Assembly: GCF_015706575.1 (NCBI RefSeq)
Contig: NW_024037059.1
Span: 31,134,129-31,198,128, forward strand
DNA: 64,000 nt
From: Patiria miniata
Taxonomy: Eukaryota > Echinodermata > Asteroidea > Valvatida > Asterinidae
Direction of reading: 5' to 3'
Shown in pieces: positions 31,056 to 41,328 of this stretch (position 1 is the stretch's first letter; each line of letters begins with the position of its first letter). The notes under the pieces were generated by a model. That model was not told the DNA's origin, searched no databases, and worked only from the letters and a program-made list of their open reading frames with translations. The position numbers and the translations under genes are program-made.

Positions 31056-31184
31056 CGGCGCGACGTGACAAAGCATTTTTATCATCAGAGTTCAAATTAC
31101 CTGTTGCCAGACTTTTAAGCTTAACAGTCTGGCAACATGTAATTTGAACTCGGATGATAAAAATGCTGTGTCACGACGCGCCGT
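31056..31184. repeat. hairpin, arms about 59 bp
   Basis: ACGGCGCGACGTGACAAAGC.. to GTTGCCAGACT is mirrored almost completely by 31126-31184, with a loop of about 10 nt around AAGCTTAAC. One arm is also present upstream of copy B (25665-25700). Confidence 0.8.
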
Positions 31185-31975
31185 AATTAACCCGGGTAGG
31201 AAGATTTTCGTAGGTTTTTCGTATCACACTTTCGCCGCGCAGACAACAAAAAATTGTCTGGCTCCCTGACCCCATCCGGACTCATTGATCTCCATAGACT
31301 TTGTAGGCCTACAATGTTCATCACTGCACTTTGAACTTAACTCATGTTATTGTTAAGACCCCATAATGAACTCGTGTCCCAAAGAGTGACGTATGAGAGT
31401 CTGTTTATATGGAGATCAATGTTCGGACCATACATGCCATAGAGCTATATTAAATTACGGACTCAACAATGATGCACTTACCGGTCACATCACACTGGAC
31501 GGAAACAGTCTAAACAACAAAGTGACTAAAATTGAAACGCATGGTGGCGCTATCACTCGAAACATCGTGATGGGTGGGTGCAACCCTGCAATAAAATTCC
31601 CATAGACACTAGTGCTAAATGCGCATACTTCAAAATTCTTCAAAATTTCCTGCAACCGTTGGTGTTTCCACTGTTCAAAGACACTTTTAAAATGAAAGAC
31701 AAGTTGGACAAGAGAACTGAACATATTTACAGTGTCATTTAGAGTTGTATTGGTCTACAATGAACAGTTTTAGATGCCTTTGACTTTTTCGGTGTTTTTT
31801 ACCGCATTTTTCAAAAATAAAAAATAACAAAAAAATCCAGGCGGCCTCCAAAAAGGAAGCGGGCGGGGACGAGAAACATGTTTTTTTTTTTTTATAGTTT
31901 TCACCTCCTTTGTAGCAGTAAAAAGGGAGAAATTTCAACATGTTAGTGTTTATGCCAATGAAATTACCATATTCA
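31185..31975. other. nothing recognised
   Basis: Holds a solitary CTGGCTCCCTGACC word near 31258, chance ORFs, and a poly-T run near 31880. A reverse-strand GTAAGT-like donor word (near 31470) has no supporting exon. Confidence 0.4.
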
Positions 31976-32186
31976 TTACTAGCACGTTGTCGTAAAAGTT
32001 GGTACCTTGATCCGGTCTTAACTTTTTCTTTAAAATGGTGCTTGCGTTCGCTGCCGAAGTTAATTGAATTAACGTGATGGGGAGTTAAAAATAACCGTCT
32101 GATATTTTCTACACAAACCCCGATGTAGGGGGTTTTGCATAGAAATTTTCAGATACCAACTTTTAAGACAATGTGTTAGTAATGGA
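31976..32186 (-). mobile_element. MITE, family E, copy 2
   Basis: The ends CATTACTAGCACGTTGTCGT and ACAATGTGTTAGTAATG are inverted. The body is the reverse complement of 16122-16332. Confidence 0.65.
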
Positions 32187-33140
32187 GTCTTGAAAGACGC
32201 TATGGCATCGTTTAATTAAGTTCTATTTTTGCCAAACGGTACGTGGGTGTGATGGGTGTTTGGGTTGTTGGGTGAGCACACGACAGCATTAATTTCTATT
32301 TTGTTTGCTTGATTTCTATGATTTTTGTTTATTATTTGAATATTTACTTCCTTTTTGTGGCGTGGGCGTGGTTATCTTGAAAAGCAAATATCTCTAAGGG
32401 TGGGGAGGGCATGTTTCATTGTCATTAAAGGTTTTATTTAGCAGGCTCATGTCTTCAATGGATACATCCCCTCCCCATATCCACCCACTCACCGCCCCAC
32501 CACGAAGTTTCAACAGCAACATCCCCCCTTCAACCATTCCAGTTAGGGTTACGTTTCATTAGAGTTACCCTCCGTTAAGGTTACGATATATAGGGTTACC
32601 AACCCGTTAGGGTTACAATCCGTTAGGATTCAGTGCTCTCAGTTAGGTTAATACCCTCCGTTAGTATAGGGTTAAGGTAGGCCTGAGGTATCATGCCAGG
32701 GTTATGTTACTGTAGCCAGTTTCGTAGTCTGAATATCATGTACATCAATTACCACATGCACTTTGGATGAGGCTATGCCCTGTGTACACATATGTCTTAT
32801 TCTGTTTACAACCCAGAAGACTGTCTCCCGAAGCTTGTTCTTGTCTCTCTACCGACTGCTAAGACTAACGTAAACAAAAGAAACCATATTTAAATCCCCC
32901 GCCCGCATGAGCATTAGTAACTGGCCAATATTTCTTCAAAGTATTTTTTGTGGGTAATTTTGCTTTTTGGTTTCCACAGACGTTATTGAAGCTTTTGTTA
33001 TATACCAAACGTGTGTACTCGATAGAAAGACCAATTCTAGAAAAAAAAGTCTGTATCGTATTGAATTGAAATGTCTTTACTGCTTACATTTACTGATTTG
33101 ACTTAGAATATGTATGATTATGGAGACTCATTATTATGAA
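32187..33140. other. unassigned; degenerate TTAGGGTTAC-like words at 32540-32680
   Basis: Words such as GTTAGGGTTAC and CCGTTAGGGTTAC recur at irregular spacing of about 20 bases between 32540 and 32680. The rest holds no gene that I can support. Confidence 0.4.
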
Positions 33141-33640
33141 TAATAATTATGAATAATAATTATTACGCGTTTTACGCGTTCCTGATTTCTTGGTTAGCAT
33201 CACAAAACGCACCGGCAGATTTAGTAGGGGGGTGGGGGGGGGGGGGAGGTGGCTTTGGCTGCCGAACGCTGAATCCCTCCCCAGAGAACCCTTTAGCAGT
33301 TATTTCTACTGACGTGGATACTACAATGTGCTCAACATGCACGCGCGCCGGTGGTTTTGTCGGCCATACCGTGCGTCCGATACTGGCCATGATAGCCCGC
33401 TTTGAACAGCGCCCCAATACAAGATAGAAGCGATACAACAGCGCCGAGATATAGAAGAGCGCCGAACTTGATATCATTGGCTGAAGTTGTGGTACTCGTA
33501 GCCAAAGGAAATACCCCACTAAATAGGCCAAAAATCCGCCCGCCGAGCTCATGAATAAAAGTTGTACACTCGCATTATTCAACATTAGAGGGTTCTGAAA
33601 GCCATGGAATTGGGAAATTGAAGACATATGGCACTATACC
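33141..33640. other. unassigned sequence with an unsupported 151-codon reverse ORF
   Basis: A reverse ORF (33172-33627) includes hydrophobic stretches (LLFMSSAGGFLAYLVGYFLW) and a Pro run produced by a G-run at 33225-33246. It has no domain I know and no splice context. I do not call it a gene. Confidence 0.25.
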
Positions 33641-34040
33641 TCTGGCCTGGACTTGGGGCTTCCAATTCTGAGTATTCTGGATGCAATTGGGTCCGAAAGA
33701 GGCGCTATCCTCCCTGTAGCCTCCCAACAATTTTTTCTAGCCCCCCAACAAACAAAATCCATTAAAAAATGGCAGTAGCCAATTGTAGAAGTTGACGTGC
33801 GAATTATCTCCCCCCCCCCCAAAAAAAAAATCGTGAGAGGGGGGCATTGCACATATATGGTATCATAGTGTGCATGATTGTAGGATTTATCAGCGCGCGC
33901 TTCCATTGAAAATGTGGTACGAGCCCCCCCCCCCTCCCCCTATTGATTTTCGGAGGCCTAAGTGTCCGGAGAAAAAAAAGGTCTACATTTCACCCCTGCT
34001 AGCCCCCCCCCCCCCAATGTAGGCTCTAGAACCGCGCCTG
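33641..34040. mobile_element. hAT-like remnant ending CCGCGCCTG
   Basis: C-runs, CGGAGGCCTAAGTGTCCGGA and GTCTACATTTC are shared with 43400-43507. The end AGAACCGCGCCTG reads CAGGCGCGGTTCT in reverse, a hAT-type terminus. The opposite end is not found. Confidence 0.45.
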
Positions 34041-34107
34041 CTTTCAAGCTTTGCACTGATATTCTGAATTAAGTCAAACAAAGAAATTGAATTCAAGCGG
34101 GGTTTGA

Positions 34108-34165
34108 ACTTGCTCCTCTGGATGGCAGTGCCTTTGCTCTACCAACTGAGCTATCCAGCCCTATA
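34108..34165 (-). mobile_element. tRNA-like (SINE head or tRNA pseudogene)
   Basis: On the reverse strand GGATAGCTCAGTTGGTAGAG resembles a D arm and CAAGTTCAAACCCCGC a T arm. The T stem and acceptor stem do not pair and no clean anticodon arm forms, so it is not a working tRNA gene. Confidence 0.55.
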
Positions 34166-34199
34166 TGTTGGTGGTTCCACAATTTGTCAATGTCTTTTT

Positions 34200-35425
34200 T
34201 GTTCAAGGGGCGCTAGTCAGAAGCCTTACCCGTATATGCCATGTAGCCAGGGATCGCACCTAAAGTCATGATGCTATAGCAACATTAGCAATGCTGCAAA
34301 CCCAGGAAATAGCAAATGGGGATCACTCAGATAGTCATAAGCCATAGACCTGTATATATGCCATGTAGCCAGGGATCAGGCCCAAAGTCACGATGCTAGC
34401 AACATTAGCAATGCTGCAAACCTGGGAAATAGCAAACTGGGATCACTCAGATAGTCATAAGCTATAGACCGGTATATGCCCTGCAGCCAGGGATCAGGCC
34501 CAAAGTCACGATGCTAGTGTAAGACCAAAATTTAGACTGACCCTGAGCACACATCCCTGATACCAATCTCACAACAGGTGTTCCACATTACACCCAAGGT
34601 CTTCACGTCACTCTTTTCCAAGCAATACACCCACAGCATACCAAGACTGTGATTTAACCCTTGTACAGGGGAAAGTGACCTCATAAGGGTACTCCCCAGA
34701 CTGACCATTACGTCAGTCCATGGTCAGTCTACCTTTACTCAGAAATGATGTCATATAAGTTATGTTTTCCTTATATGACATCATCTCCTATTTTCACTCC
34801 AAGTGGTCCCTCTGAAGCTGTATAAAATGTCCACATATTCCCACTTTCATTGAGTTCTTCTTCTTCTCCCTGGGAAACCAGAGGCATAGCCATAATTAAG
34901 CTGATTCAGCCCTATGCTCTGGCCAGTCTTCATCTACAAAACTCTTCAGAACCTCTGTCTTCTGTCTCCAACTTCCGTATTCTAGTACCCAGCCATACCC
35001 ATAAGCTGATGCAGCCGTATGGTCTGAGGTTATAGTTCTGTACATACACATTACCGGTAGAATATTGAGTTCTTGAAAATAAACCAGTTTTCCATATAGC
35101 CGAGCTCATAGTCTTTACCTGTGTGTCTTTGTATAGTCTTCGTAGTCATCTGTTCATCCTGCTCTTAGCCACAGCTACCCTATCCTAACATATAGTATAG
35201 TCAAACAAACCAAAGACTATAGCCAAATCTATATGTTACACTAGCAACATTAGCAATGCCGCAAACCTGGGAAATAGCAAACTGGGATCACTCAGATAGT
35301 CATAAGCTATAGACCCGTATATGCCGTGTAGCCAGGGATCATGCCAGTCACGATGCTAGCAACATTAGCAATGCTGCAAACCTGGGAAATAGCAAACGGG
35401 GAGCACTCCGAGAGGATACGGTTTT
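34200..35425 (+). repeat. tandem array, about 118-bp unit, split by a solo LTR
   Basis: Units containing GCAACATTAGCAATGCTGCA, GATCACTCAGATAGTCATAA and GCCAGGGATCA repeat about three times before 34517 and about twice after 35241. Confidence 0.85.
34518..35240 (+). mobile_element. solo LTR of a retrotransposon (fossil)
   Basis: It begins TGTAAGACC and ends ATATGTTACA (TG..CA with TGTAA/TTACA inverted tips). CTAG is duplicated at both junctions (34514-34517 and 35241-35244). A TATA-like TATAAAATG lies near 34821 and an AATAAA signal near 35079, in promoter-to-polyadenylation order. No internal region is present, so this is a solo LTR left by recombination. The sharp ends and the intact 4-bp duplication suggest it is not very old. 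Confidence 0.8.
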
Positions 35426-36480
35426 TTTATTACAAATTATTAAATAAACCATGCACAAAGGGAAACAGACTAAGTGCATTTCCTTGGCGGTTGATTTTGT
35501 ACGCACACATATAGGTTACATGAAGTCCTAAATAAAAATATATTTGATTGATGGACATTAAAGTACATGTACTTTGAGTCACTATAGAATATTCATCCCC
35601 CTACTTTGAAATGCAGCTCCACTCTAAAAGGGGCAACATGCTAGCCACTTTTCAAAGTGTCTTTGCAGTATTTGGTAAACTTAGTTAACAAATGCAGAAT
35701 TGTATTTTTACCACCAAAACTGACGATTTGGTGTCTCGTTTGAATCAAGCTGCTCTAATTTACCGCATCTCTTACATATTCAGGCCACGCCCACCAAATG
35801 GGTGACATTAACAATGTTTTAGTGTTAGAATGTTTTATCTCAAGTGCTAAAGTTATTTCAAAGCATAAAGAACGCAGGGAAATGAATGCTACAGATACAG
35901 CTTGTCTTGGTTGTTATGTTTTCACCCCCTTTTAAAATTAAGCTACGCCCCACAGTGGGTAAATACCAAGGTGGATCCATCTCTTAAAAGTATTTTCAGA
36001 CCTTTTCAACCAGGTCTGCCAATTGTTCATGGTTATATGACCAAAATGCACGACATTTGTCACAATTTGATCAAACCACTCATATACATGCACCACCCCC
36101 TTTACACATATAGGCCTCGCCCACAAAATGAGCGCAGAATAACAGGTGTTAGAATGCCAGAATGTTTTATCTCACGTCTGAGTTTACTTCAAAGCTTGAA
36201 AAAAAGCAAGGAAAATACATGTTAATACAGTTGTTCAGATTTATTTATTTGTGCACCCTTTTTTCAACCAAGTTCCGCCCCCAAATGGGCGAGATCCATG
36301 GTAGGTAGGTCCACCTCTTAAAATGATTCCTAGCCTATTTGAGCCCTGCATGCCTAATTTCATGCTTTTACCACTAAGTGCACAATTTGTGCAAAACATA
36401 ATGGGCTTAAGCAGCTCCACTATTAGGATATATATACGTGTACATGTGTATATGAAATACATTGTAGTACATACATATAA
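35426..36480. repeat. degenerate long tandem repeat, about 330-bp spacing
   Basis: TTAGAATGTTTTATCTCA-type words, GGCCACGCCCACCAAATGGG-like words and CAAAGCATAAAG/CAAAGCTTGAAA recur near 35783-35870 and 36113-36215. Variants CTACGCCCCACAGTGGG and TTCCGCCCCCAAATGGG occur near 35942 and 36275. No coding content is supported. Confidence 0.55.
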
Positions 36481-36887
36481 AATGTTTTTAAGTAACTTGA
36501 TCAGACTGTTTTTCGTTATAGTAGCATTTTGGTATCGGGGGAGTCAATCTTAACACTTGAATAAAAAAAACGTCACTTGTGCGCATGATAATTAAACTCG
36601 ACAATTTTGACATTGACCTACTACCCAGACTAACTGAAGAATGGTCATTCTAGCATTACCCCCGGCAAGCCTTTTGTGCTCAAGTCAAATTGATAATAAA
36701 ACTCCGCCTAGCTCCTAGACTAATCGAAATACACGTCATTACGCTTCTTGTCACTTCCAGCTCCAAATTCACGGCTCCTAATAACCAGAAATTTGCGACC
36801 ATCTCATCAATTTTGTTCCTTATTTCGTGTAGTTTGTGGTGTTGCGCAAAATAGCATGCAAAAATAAAGGTAGAGTACATCATTTTG
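36481..36887. other. nothing recognised
   Basis: No gene or repeat could be supported here. Confidence 0.4.
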
Positions 36888-38070
36888 TAATTTGTGCATT
36901 AGGTTCGTTTCAAGCAACAAAAGTGATCGAAATCTAAAGAAGGGTGCTTAACAACTAACCTGATGAAGTTTTAGCTCAGTGAATGCTGTTTATTCCGAGA
37001 AAACAATATTCTAGGATCTCGATTTCAAATCAAAAGTTGCTGAGTGATGTTTTTAAAGCTATAGTCCATCATTTGCAGCTATCCGAAAAGTAGCTGGCGT
37101 AATTATTGTTGAAAAACATACTTGGTTGAAATATAGTAAGGGGACTAAACTCCCTGTGAAATTATTCTTTCTGGCAAGCTGTCATTTTGAAGTAATCAAC
37201 GAAAGAAGGCCTTTCCAACGGTGCTTCTTAAGACGCACCGTAGGAACATTTAAATTAGTAGTTCGTTTTGTTATTCGGCGAAGCGCGCGCAAGCATTGGC
37301 ACGACGCACACGCGCGCGCGGCTGCTATTATTCGTCGGATCGCTGCGCAACATCGCGTAGCTGCAATCGGCTCAGCGAGAACGTGTCTCGGACGCTGAAC
37401 TCAGGCGCAATTCGAAACATGATTCAGCAACTTTTGATTTGAAATTAAGATCCTAGAATGCTGTTTTTCTTGGAATATACAGCTGAAGCTGAGCTGAAAC
37501 TTCATTAGGTTAGTTGTTTTGTATTTTGAGCACTTTTGTTGCTTCAAACGAACAAAATGCACAAATTACAAATGATGGACTATAGCTTTAATAGACCGCT
37601 TGCAGATGTGTTCGATAATCGATGCGCGAAGGCGCGCGACGCCATGTTGTGGGACAGGCGTATATCTATCCATGCACATTTTGTCCCATAACATGGCGTC
37701 GTGCACCTTCGCGCGTCAATTATCGAACGCGTCTGCAAGCGGCCTATTGTGCCTGAATTCAGCGTCCGGGACACGTTCTAATTCAGCCGATTATAGCTAC
37801 GCGCTGTCGCGCACTGATCCGACGAATTATAGCAACCGCGCGCGCGTGTGCGTCGTGTCATCGCTTGCGCGCGCTTCGCCGAATAAAAAAACCCCGAACT
37901 ACTAACAAAAATTTCCGACGCTTCGAAAAGCCTTCTTTCGGTGATTTCTTCAAAATGACAGCTTGCCAGAAAGAATAATTTGACAGGGAGTCTAGTCACC
38001 TTACTATCTTTCAACCAAGTATGCTTTTCAACAATAATTACGTCAGTTACTTTTTGGACAGCTACAGGGC
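36888..38070. mobile_element. nested foldback complex
   Basis: Two superimposed inverted repeats. 36888-37055 is mirrored by 37414-37575 (TTCAAATCAAAAGTTGCTGA, AACAACTAACCT, GCAACAAAAGTG). 37077-37400 is mirrored by 37745-38064 (GTAATTATTGTTGAAAA, CTGGCAAGCTGTCATTTTGA, ATTCGGCGAAGCGCGCGC). A third, smaller palindrome (37594-37744) lies at the junction. All ORFs here are readings of the arms. Confidence 0.7.
37594..37744. mobile_element. 151-bp palindromic MITE with TA duplication
   Basis: GACCGCTTGCAG and CTGCAAGCGGCC form the ends, with TA at 37592-37593 and 37745-37746. The arms are near-perfect inverted copies including GACGCCATGTTGTGGGACA and its mirror. Confidence 0.8.
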
Positions 38071-38699
38071 TAATGGATACAAATTCAAACATTCAAATTT
38101 GAAACTGTCAGAATATCATGAAATATGCTTGATTGTAAGTTATTAACAGGATCAAGCATCATGTTTAATCATTGCGCCTATATGCTATCATTTTCGAGAT
38201 CATAGGAATTACCGTCATGTCATGGCATGTTACCGTCGCAATGGCATATATAGGACCAAACCATCGCACTTTTAATGGAAAAATGAAGATTCGTTTTCAC
38301 AGTTTTCGCAAAAAAGTATGATTTTTTTAAATGCAATTTCGACAGCTCAGTTTTATAATAACCTACTATGGATTTATGGTATTGTCGTTCCTTTAATTGG
38401 CAAATAACTTTTGCATACGGTGTCCATATACCTTTAAACACACAAAACTGTGTACAATAGTTCTGGAGGTTCTTTTTGACAAATCCAATAAGAAATTTGC
38501 GAAGATGTTACTTAAGTATTCTGACAACAATCCGGATGAACTTATTCAAAGATTGTGTACGATACTGTTATAGCGTTTTCACGGTTCGTAAAGGTAGCGT
38601 TTCCCTATTTGTAAAATGTGTAGCAAACTTCTCCTTTGGGTAAAATAATGAAGATTTTGGAGCTAAAATTATTTGAAAAAAAACTGAAACAAATTCTCT
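38071..38699. other. nothing recognised
   Basis: A/T-rich with chance reverse ORFs only. Confidence 0.4.
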
Positions 38700-39150
38700 C
38701 AAATCACTTTTATTTAACTGAACATTTTTAAAGAAATATCGTGAATCAGCATTTCTCAATTGTTGACTTCGCTTGTGCATAAGCTTACATTTATACTTAA
38801 ACTCGTCAAAATGGCATCTTTCCATAGTACTTCCGGCTTGCTACTGTGACTTGCAAAATTATTACAAATCACTTTTAATTAACTGAATATTTTCCAAGAA
38901 ATATCATGAATCAGCACATCTGAACTGTAGACTTCGTTCGTGCATCAGCTTACATTTGTACTGAAACTCGTCAAAATGGCACTTTCCATATTACTTCCGG
39001 CTTGCTACTGTGACTTGCAAAAAATAATAGCAAATCACTTTTAATTAACCGAACATTTTCTAAGACATGCCGTGAATCAGCATTTCTGAAGTGTTGACTT
39101 GGGTCGTGCACCAGCTTATTTTATACTTAAACTCGTAAAAATGACATGGT
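38700..39150 (+). repeat. tandem triplication, about 166-bp unit
   Basis: Units start at 38700, 38865 and 39031 with CAAATCACTTTTA, then AATCAGCA, AGCTTACATTT and AAACTCGTCAAAATGGCA, followed by CTTCCGGCTTGCTACTGTGA in the first two. The third unit is incomplete. Confidence 0.85.
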
Positions 39151-39656
39151 TTAATAAGTCTCCAAACATGCCCTCCCCTTTAACGGGTTTACGTCCGGTC
39201 AGTCAATTAGCAAACGAGATGGAAAGACCTAGGTTTTTTTTAATTAGTGTGTGATCAACTGTAATGGAAATCCGGTCTGATTGAAGGTTGCTTAGGATAT
39301 CCATTAGAGAGAAGACAGGGTAACTACTCAGAGGTGGATGTACGTCACACGTCGTGCACGGTTTATCATTACTTTGTCAATTCATTAAGCCCGCCATTAA
39401 TGGACAAACAAAATGCGCTACAGGTAGCATCCAAGGCTTTTTGTCACTATACAAACAGCCTCGCCCGCCCAAATCCTCACTCTGAATAGTGATTGGATAT
39501 TGCTTTGGCTGCACCAAATAAAAAAAATTGTTTGACAGACATCGCTTGAATAACTCTCAGAAGTTCACGTCGATTTTTGTCAATATCGAAGAAAGGTATC
39601 GAACTGGAATCTGTATCTCTGTACCCATGTAGGGCTAGAATTGATATACAAAATAT
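39151..39656. other. nothing recognised
   Basis: No ORF or repeat is supported. Confidence 0.4.
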
Positions 39657-40438
39657 GGCGCGCGAATAAGTGACATTTTACGTTCAAGCGGTAGCTTTTG
39701 ATTATTTCAAGATATCTCTTATTATTTCAAGATGTAAATTTTAAAAGCCTTTGAGTGATTGATTATTATGAGATATCTTGAAATATAATTCAGGAAATAT
39801 ATTTATGTTTTCAAAATATATCTGAATGATATTAAGATATCTCTGAAATGATTTCAAGATATCTCTAAATTCATTTCAAGATATCTCTCAAATCATTTCA
39901 AGATCTCTTAATTTACTTCAAGATATCTTTAAATTTATTTCAAGATACATGTATCTAGCACTCATTTTAATATCTAGAAATCCAATTCAAAGATATCTTG
40001 AAATTCATTTCAAGATCTTGAAATGAATTTCAAGATATCATTTCAAGATATCTCTAATTCCTTTTCAAGAATCTCGAACATCGTTTTCGCTTCAGTGTCA
40101 CATCAATATTTTGTGCGTATACAATATGACACTGGCGGAAGTGGAAACGATTCCAAGATATCTTGAAATCATTTCGAGATATCTTTAAATCGATTTCAAA
40201 ATATTTCTGAAACATTTCGAGATGCCTTGAAATCGCTTTCAAGATATCTCGAAATCGATTTCGAGATATCTCGAAATCGATTTAGAAATATCTTTAAATA
40301 CATTTCCAAATATCTTAAAACAAATTTCAGATATCTTGAAAATGATATAGAGATATCTTTAAAATTATTTTAGCGATACAGATCTCTAAATAGATTTAAT
40401 GACATCGATGATGTGAATGAATGTCACTTATGCGCGCC
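39657..40438. mobile_element. TIR-bounded array of TTCAAGATATCT words
   Basis: GGCGCGCGAATAAGTGACAT at the left is mirrored by ATGTCACTTATGCGCGCC at the right. The inside is a degenerate array of about 21-bp units (ATTTCAAGATATCT with mirror forms AGATATCTTGAAAT), interrupted near 40080-40150. The design, inverted ends around an inverted minisatellite, is like 2271-2725. No target duplication was found. Confidence 0.6.
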
Positions 40439-40854
40439 TTGATAAAAAAAAATCTCAGCGTACCTTAAACAGATTTCAAAGGAATCGTCCACCACTTTTA
40501 AACATTTTAAAGTTTATCAAGTTAAGAACGGTTCGGGGATGGTAAAAAAGGAAGAAAATCAAACATCGGTAAAAACGAACGGTAGCCACGCAGTCCAGAC
40601 ACAATATTCAACGATAAAGCAACGTCGAAATGTAATCGGACATAATGCTGAAAAACTAATAGGCAAAGTAAACATAGGTAAAAGCTGAAGCAAACATTGC
40701 ACTGTTTACTTTACCTACCGCAGAAGCACAAGAAAGCAAAAGTGCAATATGAAAGACAACCTAATGAATATGGTAACGATTATTTGAAGCGCTTTGGCCG
40801 TATGCATTAAGCATGCGTAACTATGCCTTGTGTAATCATGACTGACAGAACCTC
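40439..40854. other. upstream flank of the TRPA-like gene
   Basis: No ORF or known element. It ends in the TATA box at 40855. Confidence 0.4.
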
Positions 40855-40865
40855 TATATAAAAGG
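40855..40865 (+). promoter_or_regulatory. TATA box of the TRPA1-like gene
   Basis: TATATAAAAGG is a canonical TATA box, about 250 bp before the ATG of the first coding exon. Initiation would fall near 40885-40890, giving a 5' untranslated region of about 225 nt if unspliced. Confidence 0.55.
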
Positions 40866-41112
40866 AGCACCAAATCCACCTCGGCATTAGGTTGCCCGGC
40901 ATAATAAGCATTATCGCTAAAGGAACATTTCAACCGGTTTTTGTGCTGAAGTATAACACTATCATTACACCATCAATACATAGAGACGACTGAACAACAT
41001 CAGACCGCAGTAACGAGTAACGCTTTTTTTTCGTTCCGAAGCTAATTTCCCGGACAGCGTTTAGTAGTGTTCTAGCCGGTACGGGCCAAAAGCCGACCAG
41101 CGATTATAGACA

Positions 41113-41328
41113 ATGAGGAACACGCGTAAATTCACGGAGCGCTGGATCAAGGTTGCGAATATCAGCAAAGATCAGGAGCGCATCTCGCTGGAGGATAGGG
41201 GGTCATCCGCAGGGTCTGTCCGCTCAACGAAGACCATGAAGACAGTGGTGAGTGAAGGCGGCCGAAATGGACGCGACATGGGTAGCAGCATGGGTTGGAA
41301 CAGCCCTGGGGGATCCTCGGGTATCGCG
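41113..41328 (+). CDS. TRPA1: TRPA1-like channel, exon 1
   Basis: The ATG at 41113 is preceded by an in-frame TAG at 41107. The frame runs 72 codons to a strong donor GCG|GTAAGT in phase 0. The product is a basic, Ser/Gly-rich cytosolic N-terminus without a recognised domain (starts MRNTRKFTERWIKV). It is assigned to the gene because phase and position fit exon 2, which lacks its own convincing start. It could instead belong to another transcript. TATA box 250 bp upstream. Confidence 0.6.

Noticed and set aside
33172-33627. 151-codon membrane-like protein on the reverse strand
   Set aside because: No known domain, partly encoded by a G/C run, no promoter or splice support.
34108-34165. Functional tRNA gene
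   Set aside because: D and T arm sequences are recognisable, but the T stem, acceptor stem and anticodon arm do not fold; more likely a SINE head or pseudogene.
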